NCBI GenBank assembly: GCA_965243775.1
Contig: CBDEWF010000143.1
Span: forward strand, 62,001-126,000
Source: Sansalvadorimonas sp965243775
GTDB lineage: Bacteria > Pseudomonadota > Gammaproteobacteria > Pseudomonadales > Endozoicomonadaceae
Length of the DNA stretch: 64,000 nt
Direction of reading: 5' to 3'
Position numbers and translations under genes: made by a program
Part shown: in pieces, positions 26,452 through 35,115 of the stretch
Layout of the letters: each line of letters begins with the position of its first letter
How positions within the stretch are numbered: the first letter of the stretch is position 1
The notes under the pieces: model-generated
What the model was told of the DNA's origin: nothing
The model's database searches: none
What the model saw: only the letters and a program-made list of their open reading frames with translations

Positions 26452-28128
26452 ATGAACACGAAATCACTATTTGCCCGCCTCGGGCTGGCAGCAGCCGTAA
26501 GCACAGGACTACTGCTGGGTGGTTGCGGAGAGCAACCCGAACCCAAAGCTCCTGAAGTGAGCGAAGCAAAACCAGAGCAGGCAGCATCGACCAAGATAGA
26601 ACTTGCTGAGAAGCAGGTTCTGAACAGAGGTAATGGCTCCGAGCCCGCCTCCATTGATCCTCACAAAATTGAAGGTGTACCCGGTGGCAACATTGCCAAG
26701 GATATGTTTGAAGGTCTGATGAGTCAGGACGGTGATGGCAATACCATTCCAGGTGTCGCAGAGTCCTACACTGTCTCTGAAGATGGCAAGGTTTACACCT
26801 TCAAACTGCGTGAAAGCTACTGGTCTAATGGTGATCCTGTGACTGCCCAGGATTTTGTTTATTCCTGGCAGCGTATTGTTGACCCTGCCACTGCTTCCAA
26901 GTATTCCTGGTTCATGAAGCTGCCAGGTATTGTTAATGCTGACGAAATCATTGACGGTAAAGTACCTCCATCCAAACTGGGGGTAAAAGCTCTGGATGAC
27001 CGCACTTTCGAAGTCACCCTGAAAGCTCCGATACCTTTCTTCCCGAAACTGCTTGCTCACCAGACAACTTTCCCTGTCAATCAGAAAGTTGTTGAAAAAT
27101 TTGGTGTTCAGTGGACCCGTCCCGAAAACTTTGTTTCCAATGGCGCATACACTCTGGATGAGTGGATTGTAAATGAGCGAATCACCCTCAAGCGCAACCA
27201 CATGTACTGGAATGATGTTAAGACAATCATTAATGAAGTCAACTTCCTTCCCATTGTTTCCCAAACAGCAGACCTGAATCGCTACAAGGCCGACGAGGTT
27301 GATATGACCTATGAAGTGCCAATTGAGCACTTTAAGAGCCTGGTCGAAGAAATTCCCAACGAAGTGAAAACCACTGCGCAAATTGGTACTTACTATTATG
27401 TCTTCAACACATTGAAGGCACCTTATAACGACGTGCGTGTACGTAAAGCCCTGACTTACGCTATCAACCGTGACGCCATTGCCTATCAGGTTAAGGGCCA
27501 GGGTGAAAAGCCAATTTACAGCTTCACTCCTGACTCTGTGAATGGCTATGTAAAGCCTGAGCTTGCATGGGAGAAAATGCCCCAGCAAAAACGTGAGGCC
27601 GAAGCAAAGCGCTTACTGGCTGAAGCGGGTTATGATGAAAACAATCCCCTGGAAGTTGAACTTCTGTACAACACCAGCGAATCCCATAAGAAGATCGCGA
27701 TTGCTGTCTCCCAAATGTGGAAACAGGCTCTGGGCGTAGAAGTTACTCTGCGTAATGAAGAGTGGAAGACCTTCCTGGATAGCAAGCGTGAGAATAACTT
27801 CGAAGTATCCCGTGCCGGCTGGATCGGTGATTATAACGAAGCATCCACCATGCTTTCCCTGTGGACCAGCTATAATGCCGTCAATGATGCGGACTGGAAA
27901 AATCCGGAATATGACCGCCTGATTGAGCTTGCTTCCTCCACTCTGGATGAAGGTGAGCGTGGCCTGATTTACGAAAAAGCAGAAAAAATCTTCGCTGAAG
28001 AGTTCCCTGCTGCACCTATCTACCAGTATGTAACAACCCGTCTCGTTAAGCCCTATGTTGGTGGTTACCCCCGCAACAACCCGGAAGACAATGTGTACTC
28101 CCGGAACATGTATATCATGAAGCACTAA
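26452..28128 (+). CDS. oppA: Oligopeptide-binding lipoprotein of the Opp ABC importer
   Basis: 558 residues of the SBP_bac_5 family. The signal peptide ends in a lipobox (LLLGGC, Cys25). Family segments include PHKIEGVPGGNIAKDMFEGL, SYTVSEDGKVYTFKLRE and RKALTYAINRDAIA. It binds peptides in the periplasm and delivers them to OppBCDF. Most E. coli OppA proteins are soluble; a lipoprotein form with an Ala/Glu/Pro-rich linker is the difference here. It is first in the operon. The hairpin after it could make it more abundant than the membrane parts. Confidence 0.94.
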   Translation: MNTKSLFARLGLAAAVSTGLLLGGCGEQPEPKAPEVSEAKPEQAASTKIELAEKQVLNRGNGSEPASIDPHKIEGVPGGNIAKDMFEGLMSQDGDGNTIPGVAESYTVSEDGKVYTFKLRESYWSNGDPVTAQDFVYSWQRIVDPATASKYSWFMKLPGIVNADEIIDGKVPPSKLGVKALDDRTFEVTLKAPIPFFPKLLAHQTTFPVNQKVVEKFGVQWTRPENFVSNGAYTLDEWIVNERITLKRNHMYWNDVKTIINEVNFLPIVSQTADLNRYKADEVDMTYEVPIEHFKSLVEEIPNEVKTTAQIGTYYYVFNTLKAPYNDVRVRKALTYAINRDAIAYQVKGQGEKPIYSFTPDSVNGYVKPELAWEKMPQQKREAEAKRLLAEAGYDENNPLEVELLYNTSESHKKIAIAVSQMWKQALGVEVTLRNEEWKTFLDSKRENNFEVSRAGWIGDYNEASTMLSLWTSYNAVNDADWKNPEYDRLIELASSTLDEGERGLIYEKAEKIFAEEFPAAPIYQYVTTRLVKPYVGGYPRNNPEDNVYSRNMYIMKH

Positions 28129-28150
28129 TCTGCTGATGATTGCGTAGTCA

Positions 28151-28172
28151 GGCATCCCGGATCCGGGATGCC
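28151..28172 (+). terminator. Intercistronic hairpin between oppA and oppB
   Basis: A perfect 22-bp palindrome (GGCATCCCGGA and its complement) is followed by TGTTTTAG. It lies in the 66-bp gap inside the operon. Partial termination or 3' protection here would raise oppA mRNA relative to oppBCDF, as in other binding-protein operons. Confidence 0.65.
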
Positions 28173-28194
28173 TGTTTTAGGAACAGGTTATTAC

Positions 28195-29118
28195 ATGCTG
28201 AAATTTATTATTAAGCGATTTGCCGTGGCAGTGCCGACACTGCTAGTGCTGATCACCATCTCTTTTTTTCTGATGCAGGCCGCTCCAGGCAGCCCCTTCA
28301 CCGGCGAAAGGAACTTACCGCCACAAATCATGAAAAATATTGAGGCCAAGTACAATCTGGATAAACCGGTTTGGCAGCAATATCTTTACTATCTGAAAGA
28401 TCTGAGTCATGGCGACCTTGGTCCCTCTTTTAAATATCGTGACTACACAGTTAATGATCTGCTCGAGCAAAGCTTCCCCGTTTCACTAAAGATTGGTTCT
28501 ATAGCTTTTATCTTCACCGTTATCATAGGTGTCAGTGTCGGCACCATAGCTGCACTGAAACAGAACACCCTGCTCGACTATATAATCATGGCGCTGGCAA
28601 TGACCGGAGTTGTACTCCCGTCGTTCGTCATCGCTCCGCTGCTTGTTTTGATTTTTGCAATTGGCCTGGACTGGCTTCCGGCCGGAGGCTGGAACGGAGG
28701 CACCTGGGAATACCTTATCCTTCCTGTGACTGCCATGGCGATCATGTATATGGCCTCAATCGCCCGTATCCAGCGCAGCAGCATGATTGAAGTGCTGAAC
28801 AGTAATTACATTCGTACTGCCCGCGCCAAGGGCCTGCCGTGGAAAACCATTATTCTGCGCCACTCCCTGCGCCCCTCACTGCTGCCGGTTGTCTCCTATC
28901 TTGGCCCCGCTTTTGTAGGCATCATCACCGGCTCCGTAGTGGTTGAAACCGTGTTTGGCCTGCCTGGCATTGGTCAGCACTTTGTTAACGGTGCTCTCAA
29001 CCGTGACTACTCTCTGGTACTGGGTCTGACCATTATCATCGGTTCCCTGACCATTCTGTTTACCGCGATCGTCGACATTCTTTATGCGGTGATCGATCCC
29101 AAGATCCGTTATCAGTAA
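28195..29118 (+). CDS. oppB: Oligopeptide ABC importer, permease OppB
   Basis: 307 residues with six TM helices and the BPD_transp_1 signature region (YIRTARAKGLPWKTIILRHSL), including the EAA-type loop that contacts the ATPase. The N-terminus MLKFIIKRFAVAVPTLLVL is typical of DppB/OppB. The start at 28195 is chosen because the nine residues upstream in frame overlap the hairpin and AGGAACAGG precedes this ATG. It pairs with OppC in the inner membrane. Confidence 0.95.
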   Translation: MLKFIIKRFAVAVPTLLVLITISFFLMQAAPGSPFTGERNLPPQIMKNIEAKYNLDKPVWQQYLYYLKDLSHGDLGPSFKYRDYTVNDLLEQSFPVSLKIGSIAFIFTVIIGVSVGTIAALKQNTLLDYIIMALAMTGVVLPSFVIAPLLVLIFAIGLDWLPAGGWNGGTWEYLILPVTAMAIMYMASIARIQRSSMIEVLNSNYIRTARAKGLPWKTIILRHSLRPSLLPVVSYLGPAFVGIITGSVVVETVFGLPGIGQHFVNGALNRDYSLVLGLTIIIGSLTILFTAIVDILYAVIDPKIRYQ

Positions 29119-29129
29119 GGGAACGATCA

Positions 29130-30047
29130 ATGACAATCATTTCGCCTGATGCAGAAAAGAACGCTGCAGTCACACAATTTGCCGAAGACCTGGAAATCGA
29201 AGGTCGCAGTCTCTGGGCTGATGCCCGTGACCGCTTCTTCCGTAACCAGGCCGCTGTTGCTAGTCTGATTATCCTGTCCTTTGTTGCAGTATTTGTGGTG
29301 GTTGGCCCCTGGCTCTCTCCCCACGAGTTCGATGCCATTGACTGGGGTTACATGGCAGCTGGACCAAATTTTGAAAACAGTCACTGGTTTGGTACTGACT
29401 CTCTGGGCCGGGATCTGTTTGTCCGTACCCTGATGGGTGGCCGTATCTCCTTTATGGTCGGCATTATGGGAGCACTGGTCGCAGTACTGATCGGCACCCT
29501 GTACGGTGCCACAGCCGGATATGCCGGTGGTCGCCTTGACAGTGCCATGATGCGTGTTCTGGAAATCCTGCAATCCTTTCCGTTCATGTTCCTGGTTATC
29601 CTGATGGTGACCATGTTTGGTCGCTCCATCATGCTGATCTTTATCGCTATCGGAGCGGTATCCTGGCTGGATATGGCCCGTATCGTACGGGGTCAGACTA
29701 TCAGCCTGAAGAACCGGGAGTTTATTGAAGCGGCACGGGTCTGCGGCACCAAGCCTTCCGCAATTATCCTGCGCCATATCGTGCCCAATGTTCTTGGTAT
29801 CGTGGTGGTTTACGCCTCCCTGCTGGTTCCCGGCATGATTCTGTTCGAAGCCTTCCTCAGCTTCCTGGGCCTGGGTGTTCAGGAGCCCATGACCAGCTGG
29901 GGCGGTCTGGTTAATGAAGGTGCTCAGTCTATGGAAGTTGCGATATGGCAGCTGGCCTTCCCGGTATTCTTCCTGGTTGTAACCCTGTTCTGTTTTAACT
30001 ATGTAGGTGATGGTTTGCGGGATGCTCTTGATCCCAAAGACCGGTAA
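29130..30047 (+). CDS. oppC: Oligopeptide ABC importer, permease OppC
   Basis: 305 residues. The cytoplasmic N-terminal part (EGRSLWADARDRFFRNQAA) belongs to the OppC_N domain, and six TM helices follow. The periplasmic segment HWFGTDSLGRDLFVRTLMGG is a hallmark of OppC/DppC, as is the coupling loop FIEAARVCGTKPSAIILRHI. It starts 11 bp after oppB with a GGAACGATCA ribosome site. Confidence 0.96.
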   Translation: MTIISPDAEKNAAVTQFAEDLEIEGRSLWADARDRFFRNQAAVASLIILSFVAVFVVVGPWLSPHEFDAIDWGYMAAGPNFENSHWFGTDSLGRDLFVRTLMGGRISFMVGIMGALVAVLIGTLYGATAGYAGGRLDSAMMRVLEILQSFPFMFLVILMVTMFGRSIMLIFIAIGAVSWLDMARIVRGQTISLKNREFIEAARVCGTKPSAIILRHIVPNVLGIVVVYASLLVPGMILFEAFLSFLGLGVQEPMTSWGGLVNEGAQSMEVAIWQLAFPVFFLVVTLFCFNYVGDGLRDALDPKDR

Positions 30048-30064
30048 TGGAGTGCTGCTGAATT

Positions 30065-31051
30065 ATGAGTCTTCTTGAAGTCAAAGATCTGCAGGTGCAC
30101 TTCTCTACACCGGATGGTGATGTCACCGCAGTTAACAATCTTAATTTTTCTCTGGATGCTGGCCAGACCCTCGGTATCGTGGGCGAGTCCGGCTCAGGCA
30201 AGAGCCAGACTGCCTTTGCGATTATGGGGCTGCTGGCCAAAAATGGCCGTACTGGCGGTCAGGCTCTGTTCGAAGGTCAACAGGTTCTGAACCTGCTGGA
30301 AAAAGAGCTGAACAAGATCCGTGCTGAGAAGATCTCCATGATCTTCCAAGATCCCATGACCTCCCTGAACCCTTATCTAAAAGTCGGCACCCAGCTGATG
30401 GAAACGCTGATGATGCATAAGGGTTGCAGCAAGGACGAGGCTTTTGAAGAATCCGTGCGTATGCTGGATGCCGTAAAAATGCCTGAGTCCCGCAAACGTA
30501 TGAGCATGTACCCTCACGAGTTCTCTGGGGGCATGCGCCAGCGGGTCATGATCGCCATGGCACTGATGTGCCGGCCCAAGCTTTTGATCGCCGATGAACC
30601 AACCACTGCTCTGGATGTAACCGTTCAGGCACAGATTATGGATCTGCTCAATGATCTGAAGCGGGACTTCAATACCGCTATTATCATGATCACCCACGAC
30701 CTCGGTGTGGTGGCTGGTATCTGCGACAAGGTTATGGTGATGTACGCGGGCCAGACCATGGAATACGGCACAACTGACCAGATTTTCTATCAGCCTACCC
30801 ACCCTTATACTATTGGCCTGCTGGAATCTATTCCCCGCCTGGATACCGATGATTCCAAGGCGCTGCCAATCATTCCGGGCAACCCTCCCAACCTGTTGAG
30901 CCTGCCGACTGGCTGTCCATTCCAAGATCGCTGCAGTCATGTCATGAACAGCTGTCGCCAGCAAGTTGCAACACTGGAAACTTTTGAAGGCAACCGTCAG
31001 CGCGCCTGCCACTGGAACCATCAACAAGCAGTGACAGGAGGTGTCCAATGA
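30065..31051 (+). CDS. oppD: Oligopeptide ABC importer, ATPase OppD
   Basis: 328 residues. Walker A GESGSGKSQ, signature FSGGMRQRVMIAMAL, Walker B LLIADEPTTALD and the switch His in MITHDLGVV are present. The C-terminal oligo_HPY domain carries the Cys-rich iron-sulfur-type motif (CPFQDRC, then C residues in MNSCRQQ and RACHWNH). It hydrolyses ATP on the cytoplasmic face to drive peptide uptake. The stop overlaps the oppF start by 4 bp. Confidence 0.96.
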   Translation: MSLLEVKDLQVHFSTPDGDVTAVNNLNFSLDAGQTLGIVGESGSGKSQTAFAIMGLLAKNGRTGGQALFEGQQVLNLLEKELNKIRAEKISMIFQDPMTSLNPYLKVGTQLMETLMMHKGCSKDEAFEESVRMLDAVKMPESRKRMSMYPHEFSGGMRQRVMIAMALMCRPKLLIADEPTTALDVTVQAQIMDLLNDLKRDFNTAIIMITHDLGVVAGICDKVMVMYAGQTMEYGTTDQIFYQPTHPYTIGLLESIPRLDTDDSKALPIIPGNPPNLLSLPTGCPFQDRCSHVMNSCRQQVATLETFEGNRQRACHWNHQQAVTGGVQ

Positions 31052-32040
31052 GCGACCAGACTCCCCTTCTGAAAGTTCGTGATGTGCGCGTGCACTTCCC
31101 GATTCCCAAGGCCCGTGACTGGCCCTGGCAGCCCATGCCTATGTTGAAAGCCGTGGATGGTGTCAGCTTTGATCTTTATCCGGGTGAAACCCTGGGTGTT
31201 GTCGGTGAATCCGGCTGCGGAAAGTCCACCCTGGCCCGGGCGCTGATCGGTCTGGTTCAGGCCAGATCCGGTGAAATCATGTGGAATGGCAGGAATCTGG
31301 CGGGCATGGACGATAAGGGATTTCACGACGTACGCCGTGATATCCAAATGATCTTCCAGGATCCTCTGGCTTCCCTGAACCCCCGTATGACCATTGGTGA
31401 CATCATTGCCGAACCGCTGCGTAACTATGAGCCGGACCTGTCTCCTGATGAGGTCAAGAGCCGGGTACGCCAGATTATGGACCGGGTTGGCCTGCTGCCT
31501 AATGTTATCAACCGTTATCCCCACGAATTCTCCGGTGGCCAGTGTCAACGTGTTGGTATAGCCCGGGCTTTGATCCTGAAACCCAAGCTGGTTATCTGTG
31601 ATGAACCGGTCAGCGCCCTGGACGTTTCCATCCAGGCCCAGGTTGTCAATCTGTTGAAAGAGCTGCAGAAAGAGATGGGGCTGTCGCTGATTTTTATCGC
31701 CCATGACCTGTCCGTGGTGAAACATATCAGTGACCGGGTTCTGGTGATGTATCTGGGTAACGAAGCGGAGGTTGCAACGGCAGAATCTCTCTACGCCAAC
31801 CCAACTCACCCATACACCCAGGCTCTGTTGTCTGCAGTTCCTGTTCCTGACCCCAAGCTGGAGAAAAACAAGGAAATCCAGCTGTTGGAAGGAGACCTGC
31901 CGTCTCCAATCAAGCCACCTTCAGGCTGCGTATTTCGTACTCGCTGCCCGAAGGCAAAAGACAGCTGCGCGAAACAGAAACCCGATCTTCAGGGTGCTGA
32001 AGATCATCAGGTGGCCTGCCCGATTGTTATGGCTGGTTAA
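31048..32040 (+). CDS. oppF: Oligopeptide ABC importer, ATPase OppF
   Basis: 330 residues. Walker A GESGCGKSTL, signature FSGGQCQRVGIARAL, Walker B LVICDEPVSALD and the His in FIAHDLSVVKHI are present, with an oligo_HPY C-terminus (GCVFRTRCPKAKDSC, HQVACP). The N-terminus contains the OppF-type VHFPI motif. It pairs with OppD as the second ATPase subunit and ends the operon; an inverted repeat follows. Confidence 0.96.
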   Translation: MSDQTPLLKVRDVRVHFPIPKARDWPWQPMPMLKAVDGVSFDLYPGETLGVVGESGCGKSTLARALIGLVQARSGEIMWNGRNLAGMDDKGFHDVRRDIQMIFQDPLASLNPRMTIGDIIAEPLRNYEPDLSPDEVKSRVRQIMDRVGLLPNVINRYPHEFSGGQCQRVGIARALILKPKLVICDEPVSALDVSIQAQVVNLLKELQKEMGLSLIFIAHDLSVVKHISDRVLVMYLGNEAEVATAESLYANPTHPYTQALLSAVPVPDPKLEKNKEIQLLEGDLPSPIKPPSGCVFRTRCPKAKDSCAKQKPDLQGAEDHQVACPIVMAG

Positions 32041-32052
32041 TCTTCCTCCCTC

Positions 32053-32088
32053 AATCACCTGGCTGGCGGACTGAACAGGCAGGTGATT
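32053..32088 (+). terminator. Probable terminator of the opp operon
   Basis: Inverted repeat AATCACCTG (32053-32061) and CAGGTGATT (32080-32088) with an 18-nt loop, followed by the pyrimidine-rich TCTCTCTCCC. The large loop and weak U-tract keep confidence moderate. Confidence 0.45.
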
Positions 32089-32100
32089 TCTCTCTCCCAG

Positions 32101-32162
32101 ACAGCTATGAGCGGGAAATACCTTTTTCGTCACCTCGAGGTGATGGAAAAGGCATTTCCATG
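32101..32162. repeat. Dispersed palindromic repeat, copy B
   Basis: Starts ACAGCTATGAGCGGGAAAT. The long arms (32114-32128 and 32145-32159) pair with few mismatches, and an inner perfect palindrome (TCACCTCGAGGTGA) fills the centre, so the whole element folds into one long hairpin. It is related to the copies at 2544 and 51194 by the shared first block and the closing GGCATTTCCATG. Confidence 0.65.
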
Positions 32163-32559
32163 GAAACAATAATACTACCAAAAAAGACACCTCATACTCT
32201 TAGAGCTTTCCTGAACTCAAAGCAGGCTAAACCAAGTCAAACTGTGTACTTCTTCGCCAATTTCAACAGAAACGCCCATAGAAATAGGCATAGAACGGTA
32301 AAAAATGTTGAATTGCAGCAACTACTGATTGTCCGACTCAACTTGGGTTGATAATTTGCCTCTGCATTTGATTGAAAACTGAACAATGGAAACTGGCAAT
32401 AGCCTGTACTTTATTTAAACCTTTTCAGGCTTACGGCAGATAGGTGCATCACATCTGCTCTTGGCAAGCTATTTTCCGGCCAGACAATCAGTGCCGACAG
32501 TACCGAATTCTTATCTTAGGTTCTGTGACAGAGCCTAGTCACCAGCGTTGAAACGGACC
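32163..32559. other. Gap upstream of ackA
   Basis: An A/T-rich spacer of about 400 bp between repeat copy B and ackA. It presumably holds the ackA promoter. I see no gene, clear -35/-10 pair or known RNA motif in it. Confidence 0.35.
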
Positions 32560-33750
32560 ATGAGCAAAGAAAATATTCTGATCATCAACTGCGGCAGCTC
32601 CTCCCTGAAGTTCGCCGTGATCAACCCTGCCAGCGGCGAAGAAGCCATCAATGGTATTGCTGAGCGTCTGGGTTCTCCTGAAGCTTTCATCCGCTGGAAG
32701 TTTGAAGGTAACAAAGAGCGTGAAGAGCTGAACGGTGGTGCTCACGATGCAGCTGTTGCAGCCTTGCTGTCCATGCTGGCTGACAAGGGTCTGAAAGATT
32801 CCATCGCAGCTGTTGGTCACCGTGTTGTTCACGGTGGTGAAACCTTCAAAGAGTCCTGCCTGGTTAACGAAGAAGTTATGCAGGCCATCGAGAACTGCTC
32901 TCACCTGGCTCCTCTGCACAACCCAGCCAACCTGATCGGCATCAAGGCTTCCCAGAAGCACTTCCCAGGTCTGCCAATGTCTGTGGTATTTGATACCTCT
33001 TTCCACCAGACCATGCCTCAGCACGCTTACACCTACGCACTGCCTTACGAGTACTACCGTGACCACGGCCTGCGTAAGTACGGCTTCCACGGCACCAGCT
33101 ACCGTTTCGTAGCCAAGCGTGTCTGCGAAATGCTGAACCTGGACGTTGCCAACAGCAAGATCGTTATCGGTCACCTGGGTAACGGCGCCAGCGCTGCAGC
33201 TGTACTGAACGGCGAAGGCGTAGACACCACCATGGGTTTGACTCCTCTGGAAGGTCTGGTAATGGGTACCCGCTGCGGTAACGTTGACCCTAACGTCTTC
33301 TCCTTCCTGAACAAGGAATACGGCTACTCTCTGGAAGAGATCACCGACATCCTGAACAAGAAGTCCGGTCTGCTGGGTATTTCTGAGCTGTCCAACGACT
33401 GCCGTGCTATCGAAGAAGCCTGCGCGGAAGGCAACAAGCAAGCTCAGCTGGCAATGGACGTATTCTGCTACGTTCTGGCCAAGCAGCTGGCTGGCCTGAT
33501 GGTTGCTACTGGCGGCTGTGACGCTCTGGCCTTCACTGGCGGTATCGGTGAGAACTCCGACGCTATCCGTGGTAAAGTTCTGGAAATGCTGGGCTTCATG
33601 GGCTTCGAAATGGACGCTCAGAAAAACCTGGACTGCCGATTCGGCAACGAAGGTGTGATCACTTCCGACTCTTCCAAGGCAACTGCCATCGTAGTTTCCA
33701 CCAACGAAGAGCTGATGATCGCCAAGGACACTGCTGCTCTGATCGGCTGA
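32560..33750 (+). CDS. ackA: Acetate kinase
   Basis: Transfers phosphate between acetyl phosphate and ADP, making ATP and acetate in overflow metabolism or activating acetate (cytoplasm). 396 residues, the normal length. Motifs: ILIINCGSSSLKFAV at the N-terminus, VGHRVVHGGE, FDTSFHQTMP, KYGFHGTSY, GHLGNGAS, EGLVMGTRCG and the GGIGENS loop. The ATG at 32560 is favoured over an upstream in-frame TTG because the conserved MSKENILIINCG begins there. Codons are strongly biased to C-ending preferred ones, suggesting high expression. No pta gene is adjacent, unlike E. coli ackA-pta. Confidence 0.97.
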   Translation: MSKENILIINCGSSSLKFAVINPASGEEAINGIAERLGSPEAFIRWKFEGNKEREELNGGAHDAAVAALLSMLADKGLKDSIAAVGHRVVHGGETFKESCLVNEEVMQAIENCSHLAPLHNPANLIGIKASQKHFPGLPMSVVFDTSFHQTMPQHAYTYALPYEYYRDHGLRKYGFHGTSYRFVAKRVCEMLNLDVANSKIVIGHLGNGASAAAVLNGEGVDTTMGLTPLEGLVMGTRCGNVDPNVFSFLNKEYGYSLEEITDILNKKSGLLGISELSNDCRAIEEACAEGNKQAQLAMDVFCYVLAKQLAGLMVATGGCDALAFTGGIGENSDAIRGKVLEMLGFMGFEMDAQKNLDCRFGNEGVITSDSSKATAIVVSTNEELMIAKDTAALIG

Positions 33751-33769
33751 TCATTTGCACTGACTCCTT

Positions 33770-33805
33770 AATAAAGAAGCCCGGCTGTTGCCGGACTTCT
33801 TTATT
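33770..33805. terminator. Bidirectional terminator after ackA
   Basis: A long stem (AATAAAGAAG, one mismatch, CCGG) around CTGTTG with A/T-rich outer pairs giving a U-tract on both strands. It lies between ackA and the convergent 416-residue gene, whose stop overlaps it. Confidence 0.8.
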
Positions 33806-35051
33806 CACTTGTGCCCAAGTTTGCATATCCCACCCTAAGGGCATGATCCAAATTTTGTGCTTCATTTGAACGTAGAGCTTCAACTGCATAATCGCATAGC
33901 TGAATAAACTGCTCTGCAGTCCAGTCGCCCTTTGCATGACCTGGATACTGCAGTACCAGTTGCTGGAGATGCTCCTGTGTCACTCCCCTCTTTACCTGAA
34001 GCCCGAGAAAATGAGTTTCAATTTTGGTAAGGTCAGAAGTGAGATCTGGGTGATCATGTTTCATAGCTTTTACCTGCTCACTAACGACTGACTGGCCAGG
34101 AACAGCAGGGGCAGGTCGTACAGCCTTAGGCGTCACTCTAGGTTCTGATATTTCAACCCGCTCTTTAGGAGCCTGACTCTGTACACTCTGGTATTGGCTT
34201 TCAGTCAGGTAGTGGGAATTAGCACCTCCAAGCAGCGCAGGCATTTGCTTTGTTTCATTTCTTTTAACTTCGAAAGCCAGATCATACATCATGTTTGTCA
34301 GTTCAGCTTCTGTACTTTGGGGATCAGCTACAAGCTTAGAGTACTCGTTAAGCTGTTGTCGTAGATGCTTAGCATGGTGAAAGCTCACCATTCCCTGAAG
34401 ACTTACGGTTGCAGCCCCTCTCAGCCGCTCATTAGAAGCATCACTTGATCCACGCAAGAGTAGATCAACCACAGGAGCATTCTGAAGGCGCTGGTTAATT
34501 GATACCTGAAGACCTACACTGCCTGTTCCTGTGACTTCAGCGTGGTCTTGTCGCAGCTGATGCAAACCACTTGCTACAGACTCTGGCGTTGATGGCGACT
34601 GGTGATCTTCCTTGATCAGAAGCTCAGGGACGTAGAGCCGAACAGCGTGTGCCACACTCTCGTTACACTGCAGCTTTGTTGGAAGCTGAGACAGCAGCGT
34701 ATTTAAAGTGGAAACATCACTAGTGTGCCGATCCAGAATTTTCCGGATATCTCCAGGGCTGGCATGTTGTTTTACTGCAACCTTAAGATCTTGTGTGGCT
34801 TGCTTGTACCCCATACCAAGCTTCTTGCCTGTTGTGAAGTCTAAATAAACTGTCCTCATACGTATAAAAAAATTTTTGGGTGTATACGCTCTTATCCCTT
34901 TGGGAATGTTTGGCTGGGTATCGGAAGCCACACTCACGCGTCTTCCCGATTTAGTCTGCCCTGTAGCCCCAGACACTTCAGCCTCTGGACGGGGTTTACT
35001 CGGCCCCCCGAGATGGTATGTATGTCCCAAAAACTTTATATCAATACCCAT
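33801..35051 (-). CDS. Unrecognised 416-residue protein, possible effector
   Basis: I do not recognise a family. It has no signal peptide or TM segment. It is mostly hydrophilic and helical with Gln/Ser-rich stretches and a Pro-rich linker (VTPKAVRPAPAVPGQS, about 310-330) separating a long N-terminal part from a roughly 90-residue helical C-terminal part. The N-terminus (MGIDIKFLGHTYHLGGPS) is short and Gly/Ser-containing, which can fit a type III-type secretion signal but is not proof. It is an isolated gene between ackA and a drug-efflux gene, with its own terminator. Real coding status is supported by length and a clean frame. Confidence 0.55.
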   Translation of the reverse strand: MGIDIKFLGHTYHLGGPSKPRPEAEVSGATGQTKSGRRVSVASDTQPNIPKGIRAYTPKNFFIRMRTVYLDFTTGKKLGMGYKQATQDLKVAVKQHASPGDIRKILDRHTSDVSTLNTLLSQLPTKLQCNESVAHAVRLYVPELLIKEDHQSPSTPESVASGLHQLRQDHAEVTGTGSVGLQVSINQRLQNAPVVDLLLRGSSDASNERLRGAATVSLQGMVSFHHAKHLRQQLNEYSKLVADPQSTEAELTNMMYDLAFEVKRNETKQMPALLGGANSHYLTESQYQSVQSQAPKERVEISEPRVTPKAVRPAPAVPGQSVVSEQVKAMKHDHPDLTSDLTKIETHFLGLQVKRGVTQEHLQQLVLQYPGHAKGDWTAEQFIQLCDYAVEALRSNEAQNLDHALRVGYANLGTSE

Positions 35052-35115
35052 GGCCCTATCCCTGGCTTAAGCGGCTCTGTTTTATAAAAGTATATGTAAC
35101 TTTAGAAAGCTGCCA

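Noticed and set aside
31021..31809. A 262-codon minus-strand frame inside oppF
   Set aside because: It is a shadow of a recognised ATPase gene with strong codon bias.
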